A stretch of 64,000 nucleotides of DNA from Pseudomonas japonica (GTDB taxonomy: Bacteria; Pseudomonadota; Gammaproteobacteria; Pseudomonadales; Pseudomonadaceae), in assembly GCF_013522925.1 (NCBI RefSeq), contig NZ_JAAMQU010000005.1, forward strand, positions 310,001 through 374,000, given 5' to 3'. The notes under the pieces are model-generated. The model was not told the origin of the DNA. It saw nothing but the letters and a program-made list of their open reading frames with translations, and did not search any database. This document shows, in pieces, positions 16,099 through 24,907 of this stretch (position 1 is its first letter; every line of letters begins with the position of its first letter). Both the position numbers and the translations under genes were made by a program.

Positions 16099-18378
16099 CT
16101 AGAGGCTTTTCGGGGCGGCCGGGTTGATCATTCGCGCCAGGCCTTGATTCTTCAGCGCCAACTGCAGGGTGCTGTGAACCAGCTGTGGGTTGTCGATTTT
16201 CATCAACTGGGCCAGCAGTTCGCAGGATTTCTCATGGCTCACCTGGCGCAGCATCCACTTCACTTTCGGCAGGTTGGTGGCGTTCATCGACAAACTGTCA
16301 AAGCCCATGGCCATCAGCAAAACAGCGGCAGCGGGGTCACCGGCCATTTCGCCGCAGATGCTCACAGGCTTGCCCTCGGCGTGCGCCTCGGTCACCACGT
16401 GTTGCAGGGCCTGTAGTACCGCCGGATGTAGGTAGTCGTAGAGGTCGGCCACCCGCGGGTTGTTACGGTCCACGGCCAGCAGGTACTGGGTAAGGTCGTT
16501 GGAGCCAACTGACAAAAAGTCTACCTGCCGGGCCAGGTCGCGGGTCTGGTAGACCGCCGCCGGGATTTCGACCATCACACCGATCGGCGGCATAGGCACA
16601 TCGGTACCTTCGTCACGCACTTCGCCCCAGGCACGGTGCAGCAGGTGCAAAGCTTCTTCAAGCTCATGGGTACCCGAAATCATCGGCAAGAGAATGCGCA
16701 GGTTATTCAGCCCCTCGCTGGCCTTGAGCATCGCCCGGGCCTGCACCAGGAAAATCTCGGGGTGGTCGAGGGTTACGCGAATGCCACGCCAGCCCAGGAA
16801 GGGGTTCTCTTCCTTGATGGGGAAGTAGCTCAGGGACTTGTCGCCACCGATGTCCAGGCTGCGCATGGTGACCGGCAACGGGTGGAAGGCCGCCAGTTGC
16901 TCACGGTAGATGGCCAGCTGCTCTTTTTCGGACGGAAAGCGCTGGTTGATCATGAACGGCACTTCGGTGCGGTACAGCCCAACACCTTCGGCGCCGCGCT
17001 GCTGGGCACGGGCAACATCGGCCAGCAACCCGGTGTTCACCCAAAGCGGCATGCGATGCCCGTCGAGGGTCACGCAAGGCAGTTCCCGTAGCGCGTCCAG
17101 GCCCTTGGCCAATTCCCGCTCTTCTTCCACCACTGCGGCGTATTGCTTGGTGAGGATCTCGCTGGGGTTGGTGAAGACCTCGCCGTGGTAGCCATCGACG
17201 ATCATCTGAATGCCGTCGACCTTCGAATACGGCAGATCTACCAGGCCCATCACGGTAGGGATGCCCATGGCACGCGCCAGGATCGCCACATGGGAGTTGC
17301 CCGAGCCCATGACGGAGATCAACCCGACCAGCTTGCCTTCCGGGACTTCGCCCAGCATCGCCGGGGACAGCTCTTCGCTGACCAGAATGGTGTTATCCGG
17401 ATACACCAGCGTTTGCTGACGGGCCTGCTGAAGGTAGGCAAGCAAGCGTCGGCCCAGGTCTTTCACGTCTGCAGCGCGCTCGCGCAGATAGGCGTCGTCC
17501 ATCAGCTCGAAACGGTTGACGTGCTCGCTGACCACCTGCCGCAGAGCACCCTGTGCCCACTGGCCGGTCTTGATGACGTTACGCACTTCGCTGCCCAGGG
17601 AGGCATCGTCGAGCATCATCAGGTACACATCGAAGAGCGCGCGCTCCTCTGGCCGCAGTTGGGTTGCGAGCTTCGCCGAGAGGGTGCGCATGTCGTTGCG
17701 CACGCCTTCAAGGGCCGTCTCGAACAACTGCATTTCGGCGTCCACGTCGGTCACCGTGCGGTCCGGAACCACCTCCAGGTCCGCTGGCGGCAGCACCACA
17801 ACTGCGGTGCCCACGGCCGCGCCGGGCGAACCGGGCACACCCACGAAGCGTGCCTCCTGGGTACCTTTGCCCTGGCGCCCCAGCCCACGAATGGAGCCGG
17901 TAGCCTCGGCATGGGCGATAACGCCGGCCAGTTGGGCGCTCATGGTCACGAGGAAGGCTTCTTCGCCCTCGTCGAATTGCCGGCGCTCCTTCTGCTGAAT
18001 GACCAGCACGCCGACTACGCGGCGGTGATGGATGATCGGCGCGCCGAGGAAGGAGGCATAGCGCTCCTCGCCAGTTTCGGCGAAATAGCGGTACCGGGGG
18101 TGATCGGCGGCGTTTTCGAGGTTGAGGGGTTCTTCACGGGTACCCACAAGGCCTACCAGGCCTTCGTTGGGGGCCATGCTGACACGGCCGATGGAGCGCT
18201 TGTTCAGCCCCTCGGTCGCCATCAGCACGAAGCGATTGGTTTCGGGATCGAGCAGGTACACCGAGCATACCTGGCTGCTCATCGCCTCCTGTACGCGGAT
18301 GACGATGATCCCCAACGCCGTTTTCAGATCCTTGGCGGAGTTGACTTCCTGGACGATCTTGCGCAGCGTATTGAGCAT
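16099..18378 (-). CDS. ptsP: phosphoenolpyruvate-protein phosphotransferase of the nitrogen PTS (EI-Ntr)
   Basis: Cytoplasmic enzyme that passes phosphate from PEP to NPr and on to EIIA-Ntr, a regulatory chain rather than a sugar uptake route. It has 759 residues: a GAF domain (about 1-165, senses small molecules such as glutamine in the family), the EI N-terminal phosphohistidine domain with His363 in GSGNSHVAILARAMGIP, and the PEP-binding barrel with VGLYRTEVPFM, LDIGGDKSLSYFP and VSICGEMAGDP. It lies 22 bp downstream of rppH, the usual order, so the pair is probably one operon. Confidence 0.96.
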   Translation of the reverse strand: MLNTLRKIVQEVNSAKDLKTALGIIVIRVQEAMSSQVCSVYLLDPETNRFVLMATEGLNKRSIGRVSMAPNEGLVGLVGTREEPLNLENAADHPRYRYFAETGEERYASFLGAPIIHHRRVVGVLVIQQKERRQFDEGEEAFLVTMSAQLAGVIAHAEATGSIRGLGRQGKGTQEARFVGVPGSPGAAVGTAVVVLPPADLEVVPDRTVTDVDAEMQLFETALEGVRNDMRTLSAKLATQLRPEERALFDVYLMMLDDASLGSEVRNVIKTGQWAQGALRQVVSEHVNRFELMDDAYLRERAADVKDLGRRLLAYLQQARQQTLVYPDNTILVSEELSPAMLGEVPEGKLVGLISVMGSGNSHVAILARAMGIPTVMGLVDLPYSKVDGIQMIVDGYHGEVFTNPSEILTKQYAAVVEEERELAKGLDALRELPCVTLDGHRMPLWVNTGLLADVARAQQRGAEGVGLYRTEVPFMINQRFPSEKEQLAIYREQLAAFHPLPVTMRSLDIGGDKSLSYFPIKEENPFLGWRGIRVTLDHPEIFLVQARAMLKASEGLNNLRILLPMISGTHELEEALHLLHRAWGEVRDEGTDVPMPPIGVMVEIPAAVYQTRDLARQVDFLSVGSNDLTQYLLAVDRNNPRVADLYDYLHPAVLQALQHVVTEAHAEGKPVSICGEMAGDPAAAVLLMAMGFDSLSMNATNLPKVKWMLRQVSHEKSCELLAQLMKIDNPQLVHSTLQLALKNQGLARMINPAAPKSL

Positions 18379-18400
18379 GGCTCGGGGTCGAACTCCGTCG

Positions 18401-18880
18401 TCAGTCGCGCGATAAGAGGCGTGGCGCCAATTCTTTCAAGGCCCGGCGATACACTTCCCGCTTGAACGTCACTACCTGCCCGAGCGGATACCAATAACTG
18501 ACCCACCGCCAGCCGTCGAATTCCGGCTTGCCGGTAAGGTCCATCCGCACGCGCTGCTCGTTGCTCACAAGGCGCAGCAGGAACCACTTTTGCTTCTGCC
18601 CGATGCACAACGGCTGGCTGTGGGTACGCACCAACCGCTGGGGTAGACGGTAGCGCAGCCAGCCGCGGGTGCAGGCAAGAATCTCCACGTCCTGGCGCTC
18701 AAGGCCTACTTCTTCATTCAGCTCGCGATACAACGCCTGCTCCGGCGTTTCCTCGGGGTTGATGCCACCTTGGGGAAACTGCCAGGCATCCTGATTGATC
18801 CGGCGCGCCCATAGCACCTGGCCTGCATCATTGGTAAGAATGATGCCTACATTGGGGCGGAATCCATCGGGGTCGATCAC
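18401..18880 (-). CDS. rppH: RNA 5'-pyrophosphohydrolase
   Basis: Nudix enzyme that strips pyrophosphate from mRNA 5' ends and so starts RNase E-dependent decay. It has 159 residues when read from the GTG at 18880 ([15 protein letters not shown]), the typical RppH start and length; the frame stays open 20 codons further to an ATG but those residues are not conserved. The Nudix box [23 protein letters not shown] spans roughly 38-60. GAGG stands upstream of the GTG. It precedes ptsP in the same direction and is divergent from the HAD gene. Confidence 0.95.
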   Translation of the reverse strand: MIDPDGFRPNVGIILTNDAGQVLWARRINQDAWQFPQGGINPEETPEQALYRELNEEVGLERQDVEILACTRGWLRYRLPQRLVRTHSQPLCIGQKQKWFLLRLVSNEQRVRMDLTGKPEFDGWRWVSYWYPLGQVVTFKREVYRRALKELAPRLLSRD

Positions 18881-19020
18881 GGCGGCAACCTCGCAAACGC
18901 ATGTTCGGGCATTGTTCCACAAAGCCCGGCAGAGCAGCAACGAGGGTTATAGCGTTATGTGCAGCATTAATAAAAGGCCGTATTCTGTGAAGCATCTCCG
19001 CCGTTAATACGAGTGAATTC

Positions 19021-19677
19021 ATGCGTCTGGCCCTTTTTGACCTCGATAACACGCTGCTAGGCGGCGACAGCGACCATGCCTGGGGCGATTACCTCTGCGC
19101 CAAGGGCATACTGGACCCGGTGCAATACAAGGCGCGCAACGACGCGTTCTATCAGGATTACCTGGCCGGGAAGCTGGATCTGCAGGCATACCTGAACTTC
19201 AGCCTGGAAATTCTCGCGGCCACCGAGCCGGCCCAACTGAAGGAATGGCACGCCGCGTTCATGCGCGAGTGCGTGGAGCCGATCATCCTTCCCAAGGCAC
19301 TGGCATTGCTCGAACAACATCGCCAGGCAGGCGACAAGCTGGTGATCATTACCGCGACCAACCGCTTCGTCACCGGCCCCATCGCCGAGCGCCTGGGGGT
19401 GGAAACCTTGCTGGCCACCGAGTGCGAAATGGAGGGTGACCGTTACACCGGCCGGAGCATAGATGTGCCGTGCTTCCGTGAAGGAAAGGTCACGCGGCTG
19501 GAACGCTGGCTTGCCGAAACCGGCCTCAGCCTTGAAGACAGCTACTTCTATAGCGACTCGATGAACGACATGCCGTTGCTCGAGCGCGTGGCACATCCGG
19601 TTGCGGTGGACCCAGACCCCGTGCTGCATGGCGAGGCGATGCGCCGGGGCTGGAAGGTGATTTCGCTGCGGGATTGA
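19021..19677 (+). CDS. HAD-IB family phosphatase
   Basis: 218-residue HAD hydrolase of the SerB-like IB group. Motif I is FDLDNTLL (Asp7 nucleophile, Asp9), motif II IITATN, motif III the Lys of REGKVTRL, and motif [14 protein letters not shown] helical cap lies between about 15 and 85. Proteins at this place beside rppH in Pseudomonas have been proposed to be histidinol-phosphate phosphatases; I recall this for the P. aeruginosa counterpart but cannot confirm it from sequence. Serine phosphate is another candidate substrate. Convergent with ilvA. Confidence 0.85.
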   Translation: MRLALFDLDNTLLGGDSDHAWGDYLCAKGILDPVQYKARNDAFYQDYLAGKLDLQAYLNFSLEILAATEPAQLKEWHAAFMRECVEPIILPKALALLEQHRQAGDKLVIITATNRFVTGPIAERLGVETLLATECEMEGDRYTGRSIDVPCFREGKVTRLERWLAETGLSLEDSYFYSDSMNDMPLLERVAHPVAVDPDPVLHGEAMRRGWKVISLRD

Positions 19678-19711
19678 TCACTGGGGACGCTGAGGCCGCC
19701 CCCCGGTCCCA

Positions 19712-21226
19712 CTACCCCAGAAACAGCTGATACGCGGGGTTGTCCGTTTCATCCCAGAATGGATAGCCGATTTCTTCGAGCGCGGCATATACCTGATCGC
19801 GCTCGACGACTGGCACCTGAAGCCCGGCTACCACTCGGCCGTCCGCCGCGCCATGGTTGCGATAGTGGAACATCGAGATGTTCCAGCGCCCGCCCAGCCG
19901 GTTGAGGAAGTTGAACAGGGCGCCTGGCCGCTCCGGAAACTCGAAGCGCAGCACCATTTCGTCGCTCACCTTGACCGCGTGGCCGCCTACCATGTGGCGG
20001 ATATGCAGCTTGGCCAGCTCGTTGTCGGTCAGGTCCTGAACAGGGAACCCCTGCGCAGTGAGGCTTGCTATCAACGCAGCGCGCGGGTCGGTTTCCGGGT
20101 GGGTTTGAACCCCTACGAATATGTGCGCCTCAGCGCCGGTGTGGTACCGGTAGTTGAATTCAGTGATCTGCCGCTTGCCCACCGCCTCGCAGAAGGCCTT
20201 GAAGCTGCCCGGGCGCTCGGGAATGGTGACAGCGATGATGGCCTCTCGGCCTTCCCCTAGCTCGGCGCGCTCGGCCACATGGCGCAGGCGGTCGAAGTTC
20301 ACGTTGGCGCCGGAGTCGATCGCGATAAGGGTTTGCCCCGTCACGCCCCGGCTTTCCACGTACTTCTTGATGCCAGCTACGCCCAGCGCCCCGGCTGGCT
20401 CGGTGATCGAGCGGGTATCGTCGTAGATATCCTTGATCGCAGCGCAGATTTCATCGCTGCTGACGGTAATAACCTCGTCAACATAACGGCGGCAGATCTC
20501 GAAGGTATGTTCACCGATTTGCGCAACGGCTACGCCGTCCGCGAACAGCCCCACCTGCGGCAGCACCACCCGCGTGCCGGCTGCCAAGGCCGCCTGCAGA
20601 CAATTGGAGTCGTCAGGCTCTACGGCAATGATTTTCACCTCCGGGCGCAGGTATTTCACATAGGCCGCTATGCCGGAGATCAGCCCGCCGCCGCCCACCG
20701 GAACGAAGATCGCATCCAGAGGGCCTTGGTGCTGACGCAAGATTTCCATCGCGACCGTTCCCTGGCCAGCGATAGTGTCCGGGTCGTCGTAGGGGTGGAT
20801 GTACACATAGCCCTTTTCCTCTACCAGCTTGAGCGACCAGGCCAGGGCTTCGGGGAAGGAGTCACCCTGCAGCACGACCTTGCCGCCACGCGAGCGCACG
20901 CCTTCTACCTTGATCTCCGGCGTGGTCTTGGGCATTACGATCACGGCCTGCACGCCCATTTCGCGTGCCGCCAGCGCCAGCCCTTGGGCATGGTTGCCCG
21001 CTGAAGCGGTAACCACACCACGGCTGCGCTCAGCATCGGTGAGTTGCGAGAGCTTGTTGTAAGCCCCGCGCACCTTGAACGAGAACACCGGCTGCAGATC
21101 CTCGCGCTTTAGCAGCACATGGTTATGCAGCCGGCGAGACAGCTGATTGGCCGGTTGGAGCGGGGTTTCAACCGCCACGTCATAAACGCGCGAGGTGAGA
21201 ATCTTTTTAACGTACTGTTCGAGCAT
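19712..21226 (-). CDS. ilvA: threonine ammonia-lyase, biosynthetic
   Basis: PLP enzyme that deaminates threonine to 2-oxobutanoate, the first step to isoleucine. It has 504 residues from the ATG at 21226 (MLEQYVKKIL), close to E. coli IlvA. The PLP lysine is in VFSFKVRGAYNKL; the phosphate loop is VPVGGGGLISG and SAGNHAQG lies nearby. Two ACT-like regulatory domains fill about residues 325-504 and give isoleucine feedback control, which distinguishes it from the shorter catabolic enzyme. The open frame continues 22 codons upstream without conservation. Divergent from rpiA. Confidence 0.95.
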   Translation of the reverse strand: MLEQYVKKILTSRVYDVAVETPLQPANQLSRRLHNHVLLKREDLQPVFSFKVRGAYNKLSQLTDAERSRGVVTASAGNHAQGLALAAREMGVQAVIVMPKTTPEIKVEGVRSRGGKVVLQGDSFPEALAWSLKLVEEKGYVYIHPYDDPDTIAGQGTVAMEILRQHQGPLDAIFVPVGGGGLISGIAAYVKYLRPEVKIIAVEPDDSNCLQAALAAGTRVVLPQVGLFADGVAVAQIGEHTFEICRRYVDEVITVSSDEICAAIKDIYDDTRSITEPAGALGVAGIKKYVESRGVTGQTLIAIDSGANVNFDRLRHVAERAELGEGREAIIAVTIPERPGSFKAFCEAVGKRQITEFNYRYHTGAEAHIFVGVQTHPETDPRAALIASLTAQGFPVQDLTDNELAKLHIRHMVGGHAVKVSDEMVLRFEFPERPGALFNFLNRLGGRWNISMFHYRNHGAADGRVVAGLQVPVVERDQVYAALEEIGYPFWDETDNPAYQLFLG

Positions 21227-21323
21227 GGGCGCACAGTCACTGCCAGAGAACCAGACCCGCGAGTCTACCCCACGGCTCTGCCCGCCCACCACATCGGGGC
21301 AAGGTTTCCACCGCCCGTATGGC

Positions 21324-21329
21324 TATAAT
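21324..21329 (+). promoter_or_regulatory. rpiA promoter -10 element
   Basis: A consensus TATAAT stands 42 bp before the rpiA ATG. There is no good -35 at 16-18 bases, so an activator or upstream contacts would be needed, or the -35 is degenerate. Confidence 0.55.
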
Positions 21330-21370
21330 GCGGCCCCTTTTCGATCACCAGCCCCTTGCGGAGCGCCAGC

Positions 21371-22042
21371 ATGACCCAGGATCAACTCAAACAGGCCGTG
21401 GCCCAGGCAGCCGTCGACCACATTTTGCCCAGCCTTACGGACAAGAGCATTGTCGGGGTGGGCACAGGGTCGACCGCCAACCTGTTCATCGATGCGCTTG
21501 CGCGCCACAAGGGGGCCTTCGACGGCGCAGTGGCCAGCTCCGAAGCGACCGCTGCGCGCTTGAAGGGGCATGGCATTCCGGTCTACGACCTCAACACCGT
21601 CGGCGAGCTGGAGTTTTACGTGGACGGCACCGATGAAAGCGACGAGCGCTTGCACCTGATCAAGGGCGGCGGTGCGGCACTTACTCGGGAAAAGATTGTG
21701 GCCGCGGTCGCTCTTCGCTTCATCTGCATTGCCGATGCCAGCAAACTGGTGCCGGTGCTCGGGCAGTTCCCGCTGCCCGTGGAAGTAGTGCCCATGGCGC
21801 GTAGCCACGTGGCCCGGGAGCTGGTCAAGCTGGGCGGGGACCCGGTCTACCGTGATGGCGTGCTGACCGATAACGGCAACATCATCCTGGATGTGCACAA
21901 CCTGCACATTACTGACCCGGTAAGCCTCGAAGCGAGCATCAACCAGATCGTCGGCGTGGTCACCAATGGCCTGTTTGCCGCCCGCCCCGCTGACGTGCTG
22001 CTGCTGGGCACGCCTGAGGGTGTGAAAACCTACACCCGCTGA
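21371..22042 (+). CDS. rpiA: ribose-5-phosphate isomerase A
   Basis: Interconverts ribose-5-phosphate and ribulose-5-phosphate in the pentose phosphate pathway. It has 223 residues. Conserved pieces: [16 protein letters not shown] (phosphate-binding), [26 protein letters not shown] with the catalytic Asp/Glu/Lys cluster, and [20 protein letters not shown] 21371 follows GGAGCG; an in-frame ATG at 21356 would add five residues only. Its stop codon lies in a small hairpin shared with the next, convergent gene. Confidence 0.96.
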   Translation: MTQDQLKQAVAQAAVDHILPSLTDKSIVGVGTGSTANLFIDALARHKGAFDGAVASSEATAARLKGHGIPVYDLNTVGELEFYVDGTDESDERLHLIKGGGAALTREKIVAAVALRFICIADASKLVPVLGQFPLPVEVVPMARSHVARELVKLGGDPVYRDGVLTDNGNIILDVHNLHITDPVSLEASINQIVGVVTNGLFAARPADVLLLGTPEGVKTYTR

Positions 22043-22057
22043 CTGTTACTGAGCGGG
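22035..22057. terminator. Hairpin spanning both convergent stop codons
   Basis: CCCGCT (22035-22040) and AGCGGG (22052-22057) flank the rpiA stop and the stop of the leftward gene, only 3 bp apart. It is a compact candidate for bidirectional attenuation, without a T-run. Confidence 0.35.
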
Positions 22058-22957
22058 CCGGGGTTCGAAGCGATAGAAGAGGTTCGGCTCGCTGACCATG
22101 TACAGGTTGCCTGCAGTGTCCATGGCAACGCCTTCGGGTTGAGGCACTGCGCGCTTCAGCCCGGCGGCCCCTTCGACCAGCGAAAGGCTGGCGATGGGCT
22201 TGCCATCGGGGTCCAGTTCTACCACCACCCGGGATTCATCGGAAACGATCAGCAGGTGCCCACTGCCGGGATCGAACTGCAGGCTGGAAAGGTCCTTCAC
22301 GAACATGGCGCGATCCCGCTGCCTGTTTTCCGACACGCTGATGGCCACAGGGCCGTTACTTCCCAGCGGGAAACCGCTCACTTCATAAATACGTACCGGG
22401 TCCCGCTCCTTGGCCACATACAAGCGCTTGCTTGAAAGGTCATAGGCCAGGCCCTCGAAGCCCTTGTTGCCGTTCAACCCCAGGCCCAGGGCCAACTGAT
22501 GGCCGCTTGCGATGTCCACGCTGGCCGTTGCGTCGCTGACTTCCACCTGCACCAGGCGCTGTTGGCGTTCGTCACTGATCACATAAGTGCCGGGGGCGAT
22601 GTATTCCACGGCTTCCGGGTCGGAAAACCCAATCAAGGCAATGCGCCGAAGTACGTCCCCGTTCAGGGATAGCTCTACCAGCTCGGGGGTTTTGTTGGTC
22701 ACCGTAAACAGCGTGTTGCGATCCGGATCGTACGTCAGTGCCGAAACATCCCCGCTCAGCCCCTCGATCGGCTGTACCTGAAGCGCGGCCTGATAGTCCG
22801 CAAGCCCTAGCGCAGAGCGACCGGGGGACAACCATTGACTGATCGCGAACCACGCGCTGGCGGGCACTCGAGAGAAGCAAGCGGCACTGGCGCCAAGGGC
22901 GAGTATCAGAAGCAACAGCCCCATGCGAACCGTGCGGGCATTGAGAGAAAGGTACAT
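22046..22957 (-). CDS. SdiA-regulated-like (YjiK-type) beta-propeller protein, copy 1
   Basis: 303-residue protein of the SdiA-regulated family. An N-terminal hydrophobic segment (about 11-31) anchors or exports it, and the rest is a repeating beta-strand pattern with LSGDVSALTYDPDRNTLFTVTNKTPELVELSLNGDVLRRI, a six-blade-propeller-like arrangement facing the periplasm. The C-terminal PEGVAMDTAGNLYMVSEPNLFYRF closely matches the end of the neighbouring copy, showing a tandem duplication. Function unknown; such propellers can bind ligands, ions or proteins. Convergent with rpiA. Confidence 0.78.
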   Translation of the reverse strand: MYLSLNARTVRMGLLLLILALGASAACFSRVPASAWFAISQWLSPGRSALGLADYQAALQVQPIEGLSGDVSALTYDPDRNTLFTVTNKTPELVELSLNGDVLRRIALIGFSDPEAVEYIAPGTYVISDERQQRLVQVEVSDATASVDIASGHQLALGLGLNGNKGFEGLAYDLSSKRLYVAKERDPVRIYEVSGFPLGSNGPVAISVSENRQRDRAMFVKDLSSLQFDPGSGHLLIVSDESRVVVELDPDGKPIASLSLVEGAAGLKRAVPQPEGVAMDTAGNLYMVSEPNLFYRFEPRPAQ

Positions 22958-23012
22958 GAGCGATCACCGGTGGAAGATCCGCTCATGAAACCACAGCCGG
23001 CTGAACCCGGAC

Positions 23013-23951
23013 TTAAGAGCCGCCCTGATTTTTCTTGAAGGCGTAGAACAGGTTGGGCTCACTGACCATGTACAAGGTGCCTTGCTCGTCCATGGCCACC
23101 CCTTCGGCGCGCGGGATGGTATTGGCGATGCCATTGAAGCCCCCAAGCAGCGCCATGAAACTCACTGGCTGCCCGTTGTTGTCCGCCTCCATCAGCAGAT
23201 GGGAATCGGCCGAAAGCAACAACAGGTGGCCCGTGCGGGGATCCACGCCTACTGCTGACAGGTTGCGCATGTCCATGGCGTTGTTAGGCACGAGCACCCG
23301 GCCTGGTACGAAGCTGCCGTTGTCGCCTAGCTTGAGGCTGAACAGCGTAGTCGGCCGCTCTTGCCCAACCAGCAGCCGCTGGTGGCGGGGATCCCAGGCC
23401 ACGCCTTCGAACCCTTTGTTGGCACTTGGTGAAGTACCAAGGTCGATCTTCGGGAAATCCGCGTAATTCAGCGCCGTGGTGTTGGGCTCTACCTTGACCA
23501 CCGTCACGGTATGCAAGCGCTCGTCGGTGATCGCCATTCGGCCATCTCCGAGCATGGCGACGCCTTCAGGGTTGCTCCAGCCGACGAGGGGCAACTTGCG
23601 CAGCACATCCCCTTGCAGCGTCAGCTGAACCAGGAAGGGATGTTTGCCCATTACCGAATAAAGTGTGCGGCTGGCGGGGTCGTAAGTAAGGTCGGACGCT
23701 TCGTCGTCTTCCATGCCCGGCAGCGGCTTGGCATCGACGGTAGCGCGGTAGCCTGGCAGCCAGATCGCCTGCGCCTGGGCCGCTGGAGACGTGAACCGCT
23801 CCTTGAGCCACAGCAGCCCGCGATCATCCCAGTGCAGGATAGCCGCTACGGTGTAGGCAATGGCAACCGCCGCGGCGCCGATCAGCCACAGGCGCAGCCG
23901 CCGGGCCGAGCGGCGCGGTGTGGTGGCGGAAGGCAAGGCGGCTGTGGGCAT
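23013..23951 (-). CDS. SdiA-regulated-like beta-propeller protein, copy 2
   Basis: 312-residue paralogue of the downstream gene, from which it is separated by 55 bp. A charged N-terminus (RRSARRLRLW) precedes one membrane helix (about 21-41), then the same propeller pattern: EASDLTYDPASRTLYSVMGKHPFLVQLTLQGDVLRKLPLVGWSNPEGVAMLGDGRMAITDERL. The closing AEGVAMDEQGTLYMVSEPNLFYAFKK parallels copy 1. Likely periplasmic and inner-membrane-anchored. The pair is probably co-transcribed with this gene first. No enzymatic motif is seen. Confidence 0.78.
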   Translation of the reverse strand: MPTAALPSATTPRRSARRLRLWLIGAAAVAIAYTVAAILHWDDRGLLWLKERFTSPAAQAQAIWLPGYRATVDAKPLPGMEDDEASDLTYDPASRTLYSVMGKHPFLVQLTLQGDVLRKLPLVGWSNPEGVAMLGDGRMAITDERLHTVTVVKVEPNTTALNYADFPKIDLGTSPSANKGFEGVAWDPRHQRLLVGQERPTTLFSLKLGDNGSFVPGRVLVPNNAMDMRNLSAVGVDPRTGHLLLLSADSHLLMEADNNGQPVSFMALLGGFNGIANTIPRAEGVAMDEQGTLYMVSEPNLFYAFKKNQGGS

Positions 23952-24039
23952 GGGAATACCTGCGGTCAGGGCTGAAGGGCCAGCGCATTATCCGCACGCT
24001 ATGTGAAAAAAATGGGAAACAGCCGCCTCGCCAACCGCT

Positions 24040-24705
24040 TCACACCACGTGGGTTTCTACCCGGGTTGCGCCCGGCAATTCCAGTACGAGCTGGTCCCCG
24101 CTGGCCAGCGGCCCCACGCCTGCCGGGGTTCCAGTGAGAATCACATCACCGGCGTGCAGCGAGAAATGCGCGGCCATGTACTGGATCATCGGCACGATCG
24201 GGTTGAGCATGGAGGCGCTGCTGCCATCCTGCCGCACTTCCCCATTGAGAGTGAGCCGTACGGGAATGTCCGTCAGGTCCTCGAAGGTGCTGGCCGCAAC
24301 GAAAGGCGCCAGCACACAAGCGCCATCGAACGACTTGGCCAGCTCCCAGGGCAGCCCCTTTTCCTTGAGCTTGGCTTGCACATCACGCAGGGTCAGGTCC
24401 AGCGCCGGTGCAAAGCCTGAAATCGCGTCCAGTACTTCTTCCTCGCTGGGCTGAGTGGAAAGCGCCTTGCCCAGCAGTACCGCGATTTCGGTTTCGTAGT
24501 GTACCGAGCCTCGTTCGGCCGGGATCTTGAATCCGCCTGCTGCGGGCACCACACAGCTACCCGGCTTGATGAACAGCAGCGGCTCGGCCGGTACCGGGTT
24601 GTTCAGTTCATGGGCGTGTTCGGCATAGTTGCGGCCGATACACACCACTTTCCCCAGTGGGAAATGAATGTGGGTACCGTCGGCGTACTGGTGCTGGTAG
24701 CTCAT
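24040..24705 (-). CDS. fumarylacetoacetate hydrolase-family protein
   Basis: 221-residue enzyme of the FAH superfamily, close to FAHD1/YcgM-type acylpyruvate hydrolases or oxaloacetate decarboxylases. Metal ligands are in HYETEIAVLLG (the E-x-E motif); other conserved parts are CIGRNYAEHAHELNNPVP and ILTGTPAGVGPL. ATG 24705 is chosen because GAGG lies upstream and the domain begins there; the frame stays open 38 codons further. Divergent from serA, with 202 bp between them. The exact substrate is uncertain. Confidence 0.83.
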   Translation of the reverse strand: MSYQHQYADGTHIHFPLGKVVCIGRNYAEHAHELNNPVPAEPLLFIKPGSCVVPAAGGFKIPAERGSVHYETEIAVLLGKALSTQPSEEEVLDAISGFAPALDLTLRDVQAKLKEKGLPWELAKSFDGACVLAPFVAASTFEDLTDIPVRLTLNGEVRQDGSSASMLNPIVPMIQYMAAHFSLHAGDVILTGTPAGVGPLASGDQLVLELPGATRVETHVV

Positions 24706-24907
24706 TATCGACACCTCGAAGGAACGCGGAAAAGTAAGCGAACCCGCGAGCCGCTCATGCGGCGCCTGAGCCATATTCACGTCTGGGGCGGGTTCCAGGG
24801 AAGGCGAACATGCTAGCATACGCCCCCGCTACAAGGCTGCAGACGGGCAGCCCGAGCGCAGCGGGCGTTCCTTTCCCTGCCATTTTTCCGGAACCAGGTT
24901 TAAGCAG

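Noticed and set aside
17143..18465. 440-codon rightward ORF opposite ptsP
   Set aside because: Antisense to the strongly conserved PtsP; no domain or ribosome site.
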